NCBI GenBank assembly: GCA_003508835.1
Contig: PUFA01000084.1
Location: 2,976,001 to 3,040,000 of the forward strand
Length of the DNA: 64,000 nucleotides
Reading direction: 5' to 3'
Source of the DNA: Eonycteris spelaea
Taxonomy: Eukaryota > Chordata > Mammalia > Chiroptera > Pteropodidae
Shown: piece by piece, positions 47,930 through 59,119 of the stretch
Position numbering within the stretch: position 1 is the first letter of the stretch
Layout: each line of letters starts with the position of its first letter
The notes under the pieces: generated by a model
Seen by the model: the letters and a program-made list of their open reading frames with translations, nothing else
The model's database searches: none
Told to the model about the DNA's origin: nothing
Program-made: the position numbers and the translations under genes

Positions 47930-48260
47930 TTAAAAATTGAATTATAGTTGATATACACTAATATATTTGTTTTATATTTACAACAAAGTGATTTGGTATT
48001 TTTATACATTACAAAATTATCACTATGATAAGTCTAGTTACCATCTGTCACCATACAAAATTGTTACAATGACAGAAGGAAATCTAACTATGGGTAGTGA
48101 ACACACAATGCAATATATATATATATACACTTACATGTATACATGAAACACTGGATTTTGTTAACCAATGTCACCATAATAAAAATAAAATTAAAAATGT
48201 ATATTATTATTAGCTATATTTTCTATGTTGTACTGAATATAGGATTTTTTAAACCTATTG
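47930..48260 (-). mobile_element. Eutherian L1 3'UTR (antisense), interrupted at 48066-48194
   Basis: Left part: 'ttatagttgatatacactaatatatttgttttatatttacaacaaagtgatttggta' through 'ataagtctagttaccatctgtcaccatacaaaattgttacaat'. The continuation 'ttattattagctatattttctatgttgtactgaata' appears after 48194. Both parts read as one antisense L1 3' end when the intervening segment is ignored. Confidence 0.7.
48066..48194 (+). mobile_element. Younger L1 3' end nested in the older L1
   Basis: 'gacagaaggaaatctaactatgggtagtgaacacacaatgcaatata' followed by a (TA)n patch, then 'ttgttaaccaatgtcaccataataaa' and an A-rich tail. This is the wording I associate with bat L1 3' ends. It is severely 5' truncated (about 130 bp). 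A convincing target duplication could not be defined by eye. Confidence 0.65.
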
Positions 48261-48264
48261 TATT

Positions 48265-49345
48265 GGTCCAAATTTAGTTTGGTTTGGTTTCAGTAATAGA
48301 TTTTAGGCTGGATTCGCAAGAGGAATACCCAAAGACATCATTAAACCAACACACCGAAGGAAGTAGTGCTTTTCTATGGCTGAAGAAGATGCTACACTCA
48401 GATATTTTTATTGTGACTGACTGGTCTAGAACCAAGATGCATTGATGTAAGACTGTTCCAAATCAAGGATGCTCCTCTCTCTGCTTCACAGCACCCGTGA
48501 AGCTAGTGATTGGAACGGGGACCTCTGCCAGCAGTGCTTCCAAGCAACCAAATGCCTCTAGTCTCTCCTCCTCCCCTTCCTAAACTAACGGAAGTGTTCC
48601 ATTTGGATAAATCTAAATGACATCTAAAAATCTAGCTACAAAGGAGTTCAGGAAATGTAGTTTTTGGCTTTCCCACCTTGGCATTATCTGAAAGTGTGCT
48701 AGAAAGAACATCAAATGCAATTTGAGCGCTAATTCATTACATCCACAACAAATACCTAATGCACTTTGAAAAGATTTATTCATTTATCACTCTTTCTAAC
48801 TTGCTTGATGATAGAAATTCATAGATCAGTTTTGTAAAATACAGTTTTTCTCATCCAACCGGAGATGCATCCAAACCCAAATCTCTCATCGGGAACTGAG
48901 GAATCAGATACTCATTATCAGGTGGTTTTGGAAAACAGTGACTTTTATATTTCATTTATTAGTGTCCCCTGGGGAAAAGAAAATGTTTGCAGGATCAGAA
49001 AGAAGTAGATCTCAATCTTACAGGTAGTTGGAAAATGACGAAAGGTTTATGAGTAAACCAGTCAATGGTCTCTGGTTTCTTTAATACTTTTACCTGGAGA
49101 AAGAGTACATCTGAAAAGTTTTTAATATTTTCTGTATTTCATAAAACTAGTTGAGGCAAAAGTAAAGAAAAAGTAAATAGATGAGGAGCCTCTCTCTTTT
49201 GTCTCTTTTATTTTAAATAAATTTCTTTTTTTTCTCAATAAGGAAAAAACCCTTATCTAACTACTAACAATAAATGTTTACTTCAAAAACTAAATAGAGC
49301 AGTTTTAAGAAAATTGTTCAGGCTTGCTATGTTCCATAAACACTG
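48265..49345. other. Non-coding stretch, no gene recognised
   Basis: Unique sequence; no repeat, RNA gene or exon recognised. Confidence 0.45.
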
Positions 49346-49350
49346 TATCT

Positions 49351-49480
49351 ATTTAGTACATCACTGCTATAAGGAGATAATTCCAGCGACCTATTATTGA
49401 TAATCCATGTGTTGTTAGAGTTGTTTTCTTCTATTGAGTAATAGTAGATTACATCTACAATTGATCTAGCTACACACTCT
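49351..49480 (+). repeat. Local duplication B, copy 1
   Basis: It pairs with 50163-50292 in the same orientation, about 812 bp apart. About 17 mismatches over 130 bp and no gaps by eye; the block 'gttagagttgttttcttctattgag' is identical in both. Flanks are not similar. Confidence 0.9.
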
Positions 49481-50162
49481 AATGCAGTCTCCCTTGAGAA
49501 CTTGCAAGAAGCAAGCTGAGACAAGATATATACATTTGGCAGTAAGACAGAATAAAGCTAACTCCATATACAGTCTTAAACAAATCCATTGGATACAACG
49601 GACAGTCATTGCAGGTGGAAGAGAACCAGCCATGCCCTGCTTGTTGGGGTCCAAATGAGTAATGATCAAGGTATGTGAACACACTCTAAAGCTTAGCTGA
49701 AGTGAATAAGGGATTCCTACAATCATATTTTAGGATTTCTTCAACCAGGAATAACTCTTTCCTTGCTTATCACTAAGAGAAGACTATGAAAATCAATATT
49801 GTGAGCATTCATTTGATAATACTCTGGTTAGGTATCTTTGAAGAAATTAATATAGTTGATAACATCCATAGGCACCACTAATTCTACTGGGTGTGGTTCA
49901 AGTAAAGGAAGACAAGGCAAATAAGAGTTTATTCCTAGTAGAATCTGATAGAACAGGGCTTCTTGAGATATTTCCTGATTTCCATGAACAAATCTTCTCT
50001 CTCACACATGAACACACAGTCTAGCTCTTCAGTTCCTTTCACTCTGTGCTCACCTGTCCCTGTATTTCCATATTACATTAATTGAAATGTCAGCCATATG
50101 ATTTTATAAAATGCATGTAATATCTAATATATTTGTTCACTTAGTATTTGTTCATGGTATTT

Positions 50163-50292
50163 ACTTAGTACATCATTGCTATAAGGAAATAATTCAAGTG
50201 ACCTATTGTTGATTATCCATGTGTCGTTAGAGTTGTTTTCTTCTATTGAGAAATTGTAGATTGCATCTATAATTGATTTATCTAAATACTCT
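50163..50292 (+). repeat. Local duplication B, copy 2
   Basis: Partner of 49351-49480. The sharp right edge of the match ('tact/cactct' then unrelated sequence) supports a discrete duplicated block. Confidence 0.9.
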
Positions 50293-50299
50293 TATCCTT

Positions 50300-51190
50300 T
50301 AAAGATATAGGGTAATGTAACAAAGTTTCTTGTTTGGTTGAAATGTCCTTATGTTTTTAAAATCAGAAGTTTAATTGAAATGTCACAGATGATTAGTTCA
50401 TAATATAGGTTAATTATTACTAGTAATGAGTTTTGTCCCCAACAGATTGAATACTAGAACTTTATGAGGTTAGCTCACAATGCTGTTTATTAAAATATAG
50501 AATCAAAGTTGGAATACTTTTGAATTTTGACAAGTTTATTTGTTTCTTGAAAAATAACTCTTCTAGGACAACCTGAAAAAATATTTCCAAATAGCATAGA
50601 ATCACATATGCACATGAAATAAAAATTGAGTATTCTATTTAATCCTCAAGGCTATGAACAAAGTAAGATTATTTTTTATGATTTCCCTTCATCAGCCAAA
50701 AATTTTAGATATTAATTTAGAGATGCTACCAATCCCTTTGCAAAGTGCACCAGTCAAGAAACTTTGATTATGAAGGTCAAAAGAAATTCCTCCTTTTGAT
50801 TAAATTAAACTCTAATGTGAAAGATTATGCTATTTGGGCCCTCCTCAGTGATATGTTGTTGACCTTGAATATTTCTTCTGTAATTATCTTCTCTCCAGGA
50901 TTTAGGATATTACGTTATTGTTTCTCCTGTTTTCTCTTGTTATTTAAATGATCCTGCCAATTGCTAATTCCTAATTATCTTTTTTCCTTCTTCTCTCCAA
51001 GATCCACTTCTCGCATATCTAACATTCTCTTTTCTTACATACTCTTCTTCTGATAACTTTACCATAGGCATACTTTGTTAGTTATATCAGAGAGCGGTTC
51101 ATTCATTGTGTTGTGTATGGCTTTTAGCATTCTGACATTCAGTGATCTCCAAATTTTTCTAATGCTAAACTTGAAATAAAATTCAACCAG
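50300..51190. other. Non-coding stretch, nothing recognised
   Basis: AT-rich unique DNA without a recognised repeat or coding exon. Confidence 0.45.
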
Positions 51191-51194
51191 AATT

Positions 51195-51310
51195 TCTTTA
51201 TTTATTCAACAAATATATATTGAGAAATTATTAAGTGTAGGAATGATGAGAGATATTCAGAATATGGGTGAAAGCAAAACTAAATATAGTTTGTTTTCAT
51301 GAAATTCAAC
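51195..51310 (-). repeat. L2-class 3' end (antisense)
   Basis: 'ttatttattcaacaaatatatattgagaaattattaag' is the antisense L2 terminus; the remainder is diverged. Confidence 0.6.
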
Positions 51311-51393
51311 TTGGCTAAAGTGTTCTCTGTCTACTCCTCCCAAAAAGTCTTGTGTGCAGCTCTGTCTTCATATGGAAATACATACTCACATAA

Positions 51394-51424
<31 letters not shown>

Positions 51425-51434
51425 CATACATACC
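51394..51434. repeat. (CATA)n microsatellite
   Basis: About ten perfect CATA units following 'ataatta'. Confidence 0.97.
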
Positions 51435-51439
51435 TCTTC

Positions 51440-53235
51440 ATAGGAAAGAGTATGGAGAGACCCTACTAAAGAAAGAAAAAGAGGTAGACTGGAAGAGGAA
51501 GCATGAGTGAAGAAAGAGGATGTTGAGGAATAGGAAAGAAAGGCAGAAAGTCCCGTGACTAAAGTGTTTGAACGGATTTAAGAAAGGCTATGATGTCTGA
51601 AGCTTTGGGGAGAGAGATATGGATAAGGAAGGATTTTAACAACTCTTTGCTGTATGTATTTGTCAATATAAGCTCTTTTTTTCCCCCACAATAAAAACTT
51701 TAGTACAGAACAATAGTACCAGTCAGTGTTCTGGAAGTAGATTTTTGGATTAGTGTTTAGTTTGAATGTGTGCTGAGTTGATATGGCTTTTCTGATTGGG
51801 GAGTCACTAAGCCCTGTTTTGTTAAGGTTATTTCTGTGATGAAAGTACACTCTTGTATTGCACATGTATGTCTCTTGTACCCCTGATAAACTTATTGTGT
51901 TATATTTTATATGATTGACCTTTGGGAGTCATAAACTAAGACTAGACCCCTGTGTCAGAGGGAGGCAGGTTAAATATCACTGAAGGGAATGTATAGTCTC
52001 TAGGCCAATCATGTACAGATGAAAATGAGCATTAAACAGCCAAAGAACGAGTTCCTTCCTACATCTGTCAGGTCACTTTTCCTCTCTGGGATAGTATTTT
52101 AGGAAAATTGGTATGCTGGAGTAGCTTCCCCATGGCAGTGCAAAATTATGTGTATATATGGGGAGATTTATCAGATTGCCAAAGCTACCCAAAAGAGGTT
52201 GAAAGTCATTGATCTAATTATATGTTATATACTTTGTATCAATTTCCCTTTTGATACCATGAGCCTTTAGCCTTTTGGGAGTATACCAGCCTGGTCTCAA
52301 TTTTGAATTGGAAAATTAAGAGAAAGAAAGTGCATTAAATCTCAGGCTAGAATGTTAAAGTGAGGATGTGTCCCCACCCCAAACCAATGCAGAAGTGACA
52401 ATATTCACCTAAATCAAATCTCTAAGGAAATGAATCACAGGAACAGTTGTCAAGGCTGAGTGATTAACTATTCCCCCAACATTCAACCTGCTATAGAGAC
52501 TGACCACATTGCTTACCTTGAAGAATTCAGTTTTTATCTAATCCAGAAACCAGGAGTTGTCCTTATATTTCTTGCTGGATATCTTCCTACCTGAATCCTT
52601 CACCACAAATTCAACATGTTCAAAAGCAAGTTAATAGTTAACCCATCATATGTCCAAATTAATAGAGTGCTGCCTTCCTCAGAGTTTTTATTTCTCTGAT
52701 TTTTCCAGATCAACTAGGCTCATAACAATTTTTGCTTTTTCTGCTTAGCCTCAATATTTCTCACATCTAGGCCATTGTTCATATGTTTACCTTACTCTCT
52801 TCTTCTTGCTGACCTTTAATAACACTGTCATCTTTGAGCATCCTTAAGGATGCTGTCATCCAGACAACAGCGCGGACCCATCTGGTACAGATCTGAAGAT
52901 CCTTTTCTCCTTTAACTAGTAAAAGTGCATTTGTTTGTTTTTTGACCTGAAAGAATAACATTTGCTTACTAATGTTTTAATTTTTACAAATAAGCATATT
53001 TAAAAACAAAATAAAAATTGAAGCTAGATTACTACATAGCATCATTATCAAAAAGAAAATAAATTTGAAGACACTATACTCCTTTGTAATCAAAAAATGT
53101 AACTTTTTGAAATGTTTCTTTCTTATACTTATTTTTCTCATTTACTTGATGACTACTGAAAGTTTAAGAATTAGCACTACTCTAGCATTGCAGTTTGGAA
53201 ACAAAACCACTGACCTATAATATTTAATATGCATG
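51440..53235. other. Non-coding stretch, possible old repeat at 52490-52870
   Basis: The part 52550-52650 ('tatttcttgctggatatc...ttcaacatgttcaaaagcaag') and 52785-52860 are reminiscent of an old dispersed repeat that I cannot name. A similar texture occurs at 24990-25230. No gene recognised. Confidence 0.35.
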
Positions 53236-53239
53236 TGGA

Positions 53240-53485
53240 TTAAGAGTTTACATATGCTGGAGTCAGAGGCATATAGGTGTCACATTACTAACATTGACAC
53301 TTTAGTCAAGTTCTTTTACCTGCTAATTTAATCTGTTTTGATTTAAAACAGCACAATTTGGAGATATGAATAGTATTTGCTTTGTAGGATTAAGGTATAA
53401 GAAAATGAGTTAATAAATGTAAATCACTCAGCATAGGACTTGGCACACAATAAGCTACCAATAAATGGAAGATATAATAATTGGT
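53240..53485 (+). repeat. MIR SINE
   Basis: 'tgctggagtcagaggcatatagg', 'tttagtcaagttcttttacctgc', and 'cactcagcataggacttggcacacaataagctaccaataaatgg' cover MIR from the 5' block to the tail. Confidence 0.75.
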
Positions 53486-54069
53486 ATTGCTGTTTTTAAA
53501 CTAATATTATGCTTCTTGTATTTAATTTTTCATTAATGGCAAGTTTTCCTAAATATTTAAGTATTTAAACCTAAACCAGTCTCTTAGATATGTAGTTTAT
53601 CCTATAGGGGATCAATAATTCATTAATATTTATATAGAGAAACTATTGTTACATTTCATATATTTAAGGTGAGAGACACTTTTCCAGAAAAGTTTTAGTT
53701 TCATCAGATGTTATTTTTCTTACTGTAAAAATTTTAACTGTATTACTATTTTCAGAAAATGGACTTCAATTTGTCCTTTGCTGTGACCAAAAATGAATGA
53801 AGATTTTACTATCTGATGCAGGTTTAACAAAGTCACTAAAAAAGATCTTTTTTAGGCAAAACTACAGATGGGTTTTCTGCATCTGAGTTCTACATTTTTT
53901 CATAATTAAAAGAGTGGATAAAACCCTCCTTACTTGCATCCTAAACCCAAGAATGTTTACCTATGCACATCTAAGAATACTGGCCTTTTTCCAACAGAGA
54001 GAAATAATGATTTATTTGTAACATTCCTTAGATTGATAAAATATTATAAAACACAAATACCCATTACAG

Positions 54070-54090
54070 CTGAAAGCCCTTGGCTTTCAG
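54070..54090. other. Perfect hairpin, 9 bp arms, 3 nt loop
   Basis: CTGAAAGCC at 54070-54078 and GGCTTTCAG at 54082-54090 are exact reverse complements around CTT. Not a tRNA or miRNA-length hairpin. Confidence 0.9.
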
Positions 54091-54709
54091 GACAAATGTT
54101 GGAACAGAGTTGACGAATAGTAAGGGTTAATTGTTTTGTCAAAGCTAACACAACTGAGTGAAGGGCAATGTAGATAGTAAAATCAAAGGTATATGAAATA
54201 GTAAAATATTTCTTGGATCTGATTAAATATAAGAAGCTTATTTCATTAAAGGAGAATTATCAATGCTACATACTGTCATAAATCTTTATTTGATGATGGG
54301 TGTGCAGAGGGAATAATTAGTGTTTCCTGTTGTCTAATGTTCTCATAATATCCCATAGTATTGAAGAGAGAATTTTGTACACCTTAATTCATACCACATA
54401 TCTAGGCACACAGGAGCTGAAATATGAATGAGTTGGAAAGTATCGTGAAATGATGAACAGAGATTGGAATGCTGAATTTCACATGCGATCTAGGTCTTAC
54501 TAGTTACACCGCCTTGAACTTAACAAGCTCTTACACATTTGAGCTTTAATTTCGTTATCCCTAAAAACAGATTAGGAATAGTATCTCTAAAGCATCTGAC
54601 ATAAGATGTTTCATCAAAATAGTAGCTATAATTAGTGGAGCATATCATAAGTATAATGAAGTAAACTTTGTGAATGGAGTCTAATTACCGCATGCACACA
54701 CACAGATAA

Positions 54710-54830
54710 ATCAGCGATTTATCAGTTATTATTGAGCAGGCTGTGTGCTAGGCACTGGTGGTATGAAATACAGTTTGGGACACTGAACTCATGAGGCTTT
54801 GAAGATGCTGGCTAACACTAGATTACTGGA
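54710..54830 (-). repeat. L2/MIR-type 3' end (antisense)
   Basis: 'gatttatcagttattattgagcaggctgtgtgctaggcactggtgg' has the antisense L2 3' layout. Confidence 0.6.
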
Positions 54831-55379
54831 TGTTATGGATGTATTTTTTAATATGCTTTATTAAGTTAATTGATGTGCATATGAATCTATGTAAATTTTC
54901 TCAGAGCACTCATTCAGTTAATGGCTTAACTTGCATTTCTTAACAAAACACTTTCTCCTTTTCCAAAAACTCAAGTCAGCAATGTTACACAGACCTAGGA
55001 CAAAGCATGATTGCAGTGGAACCACGCATAAAGGTTAATGAAACTAAACAAATCAGATTAGCTCAACTGTCCCTTTTTTGTGCATACAATATTAAAAATA
55101 TATATATGAGATCTACTTATTTCCATTTGTCCCTAGACATAAGGCAATGTTTAGACCATTCCATCAAGATGATTATCTTTTTTTTAAAGCAGTAAATCCA
55201 CCTGGAACATTAACACATCTCAAACCATAGTATGTTCTATAACTATTTCCCATGGACTCCAACTTAAGTAGTCGCTACTAGTCTGCCTTCAATTGAAATG
55301 TGTAGTATTTAAAATGAGAAAATAGTCGGTATCATAAACAGAATATGCTCAACCATAGACACTATTAATGAGGATATTA

Positions 55380-55640
55380 ATATGTAGCATTTATTAAGCA
55401 TGTATCATGCATTAAGTACTGTCATGAAGTGTTTTAGGAGGAGTAATTATTTATTTCTCTCCAATTACCTGATGAGGCAGGCAGCAGTGTAAACCTTTTG
55501 TAAAGATAGGAAAATTGAGGCTTAGAGAGGCTTAGTGACTTGTTCCAGTCCCACAACTCATAAATGATATATGAAATTATGAACCCAGGCCATCTATCTT
55601 CCGAACCTTCCCTCTTAACCACTACACTAAACTTCCTCCC
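55380..55640 (-). repeat. MIR SINE (antisense), nearly full length
   Basis: 'catttattaagcatgtatcatgcattaagtactg', 'aaaattgaggcttagagaggcttagtgacttg', 'gaacccaggccatctatc' and 'cttaaccactacactaaacttcc' form a complete antisense MIR order. Confidence 0.88.
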
Positions 55641-56189
55641 ATGAAACTGAGGTCTCTGTTGGAAACCAAGGTATCATTCATACCAGGTGTTCTTTAAACT
55701 TCACTGTATTTATTTCTACTTTTCTTATAACCTCTGTAATCATCCACTTATTGAGTTGCAGCTCACAGTATGTGTGTGGGAGGTTGCAGATAACATATCA
55801 GCGGTTTGTGCTCTTACTCACGCCTGCCAGCTGTTCTGGCACAATATTTATTTGCCCCATAAATCCTAGACTGTTCATTTTTATATATAAAAAAAATCTT
55901 TCAATTGACAGTTTGTCTTATTTTTCTACGGAAAACCCTAGAGCATGAGGTATCCTTGACTTCAGGTTCACAGACTCCAAATAAATGGAACTCTGGGCAG
56001 AAAGCCTGACAGCCTGGAAGTATGACACAGCAGTATTTGGTCTACTTGCAAAATTTTCACCATGTCTAAAATCAAGGCTTCATCCTCCCTCCCAAATTTT
56101 CTAAATTACTCTCTGTACCTTCATCAACACAGGTAGGGGCTAATGAAGGTTAAATCATTCTAATTTAGTTGTAAATATGCCAACTCAGT

Positions 56190-56720
56190 GTTTGAGCTTT
56201 TGTGACAGGTGTCAGGCATGCGTGCTCCCTCCAGAAGGCCCCCACAATGGCCTCCCAAGTCACTGGCATTCACTTGTATCACCTAATGCCATATGGCAGG
56301 AAAGCCATTTACCTGACAGAAGAGAATAGACCCTCTTTATCTTCCTTTTGCTGTTGCTTCTCCTGTACTCAGGAACACAGTGCGATGTGATTGTTCTGTT
56401 GTTACATCTTTTCCCCTCAAAGTTTGTCTTTAAAACACACTGAGTCTCTAGAAAGAAAACATTTTGATACATCCATTTCTCCCTTGGAAACCTTTCTATC
56501 TTTCCCTTGATTTGTGGAGTAATTATGGCTCCCCTGTTAGTTCATTAACTTTTCTTTTCCATTAAGTGGTTTGTCGTTTTTGACATTACCGTCTGGCAGC
56601 TAAAATGCTAACTGCAAAAATAATTTGGGATGAAGAAGAGTCCGTTCAGTAGTGAACGACAACAACAAAATAGATCTTTCTCTTTAGGATGGATTTGGAA
56701 AGGTATTACTTTATTGTCAT
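56190..56720. promoter_or_regulatory. Candidate conserved non-coding block
   Basis: Repeat-free sequence with retained CpGs ('ggcatgcgtgctcc', 'gtttgtcgtttttgacattaccgtctgg', 'gtccgttcagtagtgaacgac') and factor-like words: an AGGTGTCA T-box-like site at 56207-56214 and TTAAT/AATTA words near 56520-56565. Enhancer role is inference. Confidence 0.3.
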
Positions 56721-57472
56721 TACATTTCTGAAAAAGTTTCTCAAATATATCAGAGCTAATAATTCTCTAGAGAGATTATTCCTAGAGTGGAATGGAGAAA
56801 ATGGGTGTTATGGGAGAATAAGACATCGGTTACCCTTTCTCCAGTAACCGAAATAACTAAGGTTTCTGTTATTTACTGTGCCTCTAAGCTAGCTCTCAAA
56901 TTCCCTTGCATGTGCCAACCATTTTTATAGCTCTGCCTCAGTCTCTAGGTATGTTTGATATGTTTATATGTGAGGAAAACTGTTGACAGTCAATATGATA
57001 GACTACAGTATACCACCTATGTCCCGCTTCCATGTTGGTTGGATCTCATATTCAACATTATAAGGAAGCAAAGTATTCTGGGGGAAAGGCTTTGAATTAT
57101 GCTCCTTTTGACACATATTGGGCAAGAATGAGAGTCCTTTGAAGTTAGGTATTGCCTGATAGTACATACAACAGCAAATAGAAACCAATCATATACATTG
57201 TTTTATTATATTTCTGTAATTCATGTACCAATGTCAAGGGGGTTCATCATTTTTGACCATTTTCTCCTAAGCTGCAAATTACAGACTCTACTAAGTGGCA
57301 TATTTAAGTTTAACAGGTATTTACAAGTAATCCTCATCTTTAGTGTGCTGTGGGAACTTGTTCACTCCTGGAGACACCATTATAACACTTAGGTTTTTGT
57401 TGTTGATTTTAGAATTTCTGAGTATCTAAACAAAATTCTCAATATATTTATGTATATGCATATCATAAATTG

Positions 57473-57534
<62 letters not shown>
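57473..57534. repeat. (AT)n followed by (AG)n compound microsatellite
   Basis: About 11 AT units (57473-57494) run straight into about 20 AG units (57495-57534) with no interruption. Confidence 0.97.
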
Positions 57535-57537
<3 letters not shown>

Positions 57538-57859
57538 TAAGATATAATACTGAGGTTTTAAAATAACATTTAAAATAATGTCTTCTAAACATATTCAGCT
57601 GATGGAAAAATAGTCTGTGCACCTCAGTTCCCTTGTGTCACGTTTGGAAGTTGTCATGTTTCCTTTAGGACCCTCACCACATGTCAATGTTATACCAGGA
57701 CTTAAAGATCTGTTTGTGTCATCCTTTCCTGATGGAGAGGATTCTAAAATATGGTGTTGAAACAAAAGAACCAATAATCCTAAAGCACTTCTTTCTGCTG
57801 GATAACATCTGAGTTGATATCTTTAGCTGTATTTTAATAGAAGAAATGCCCAGCACATG

Positions 57860-58100
57860 GGGTTTAAAGGAGGACGGACGTTCTACAGAATGCACTCAGA
57901 ACAATGGCATATGGGGACTAGTTGAAAGCATTGGGAAAGGTTTGACTTGAAAGAGAAGATTTAAGAAAGGAACATGGAGACATGATGGCTGCTTTCATTG
58001 AATTGAAGAGCTGCCCAGTGAAACATTTGATGTGGTTCTGAATCAAGAGTGCAGAACTGGGAAGATGGGGTATCAGTTAGAAGGAGGAACATCTGATTCA
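57860..58100 (+). mobile_element. L3/CR1-class LINE fragment
   Basis: 'ggaacatggagacatgatggctgctttcattgaattgaagagctgcc' near 57972-58017 corresponds to the 'gggagacatgatagctgtcttcaaatacttgaagggctgtc' block of L3/CR1. Same class as 3720-4170. Confidence 0.65.
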
Positions 58101-58239
58101 GTACAAAAACTTTCTAACCAAATGATCTTTAAAATGCAGTTGATTGCCTTGTATTAGATGTCCCTTCCTGGCTATATTCTAGTGAAAGCTTACAGAACTC
58201 TTTAGAGGAGAGTCTTACATTGGTTTTCACTAGATAATA

Positions 58240-58575
58240 TCTATATGAGTTTGCTAGAGGTGCATAATGAAATACCACAGATTGAATGGCTTATGCACCT
58301 GAAATTTATTTTCTCACTGTTTCTGAGAGAAGTCCATGTTCAGGGTGTCAGCAGGTTTGGTTTCCTCTGAGGCCTGTCTCCTCGGCTTGTGGGTGGCTTC
58401 CTTATCCCTCCGTCATCACATGGCCTTTCTTCTGTGTGTGTGTGTGTGTGTGCACGTGCGCACGCGCGCTTACCTGGTGTATCTTTGTGTGTCCAGATTT
58501 CTTTTCCTCAAAGGCACACCAGGTAGTTTGAATTACAGCCCACTCTGACAGTTTTATTTTAGCTTAGTCACTTCT
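58240..58575. repeat. Old L1M-type 3'-end repeat, copy 3 of 3, left part
   Basis: 'gaaataccacagattgaatggctta', 'tttattttctcactgtttctgag', 'gtcagcaggtttggtttcctctgaggcctgtctcctcggcttgtgggtggc' and 'atcacatggcctt' are the family landmarks. It stops at the TTAA where the piggyBac element inserted and resumes at 59116. Confidence 0.75.
58433..58469. repeat. Alternating purine-pyrimidine tract (TG)n-CACGTGCGCACGCGCGC
   Basis: 37 bp, almost entirely alternating pyrimidine-purine: (TG)10, then a CG/CA-rich alternation with six CpGs. This is the sequence class most prone to left-handed Z-DNA. Confidence 0.9.
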
Positions 58576-59119
58576 TTAACCCATTTCCCATTTGCCCCCA
58601 AAATACTCGCGGGTAGTGCTTGCAGCTGTAGCGTTTACCCCAAAATATCTTGTGGACTACAATCCTAACCTTACCCCAAAGTTTGCCATGAAATATCTAG
58701 CTTTTACTATTATTTTTGCCTTGCTCCACTGTAACGATAATCTTTGGAAACAAATTAGATCATTCTACTTATAGCAATCTGTTTTAATAGTGGTATTTCC
58801 ATTTACAAAACGTAGTAATTCTCGATCTCTGAAAATGTCGCATCCTAGAAAACGTAGCATTTCCACGTGTGATGTTAACATTGTTCTTGAGCAGTTGTTA
58901 GCCAAAGATTCATTTCATGAATCTGATTTATGTATACATTTCTGTTACATTAGGATTAGAGACAAGTTCTAGTTAGAAAAAACTCCAAGAACAGTTTTTT
59001 TTATATTTTCGTATTAAAAATTAGTCAAATTTGGTTCAGCCTCAAAGAGCGTGTTTATGGAAAATTAAATTAACACTGGCAGTAAGCTGCACTTTTTTTC
59101 TAAACAGGAAATGGGTTAA
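58576..59119 (+). mobile_element. Complete piggyBac MITE, MER75/PGBD4-like, with TTAA duplication
   Basis: TTAA at 58576-58579 and 59116-59119 flank a 536 bp element. Its left end CCCATTTCCCATTTG and right end (reverse complement CCCATTTCCTGTTT) are matching terminal inverted repeats. TTAA target choice with a CCC...GGG terminus is diagnostic of piggyBac. The body carries about eleven CpGs, far more than neighbouring DNA, suggesting a younger insertion. It encodes a short frame like the N-terminus of PGBD4 and lacks the transposase core, so it is non-autonomous. It sits in an older L1M-type repeat, and removing it plus one TTAA restores that repeat's expected order. Confidence 0.9.
58835..58972 (+). 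pseudogene. PGBD4-like transposase N-terminal remnant (45 codons)
   Basis: The frame starts MSHPRKRSISTCDVN and contains EQLLAKDSFHESD around residues 19-31, which I recognise as close to the start of the piggyBac-derived protein PGBD4. After about residue 33 the similarity ends (CIHFCYIRIRDKF, then stop), as expected where an internal deletion joins the transposase start to the element's 3' end. The catalytic DDD domain and the zinc-binding C-terminus are absent, so no transposase activity is possible. Upstream ATG at 58790 is in frame, but the homology starts at 58835. Confidence 0.75.

Noticed and set aside
54704..54722. Hairpin GATAAATC-AGC-GATTTATC
   Set aside because: Only 8 bp A/T-rich arms; expected by chance in this composition.
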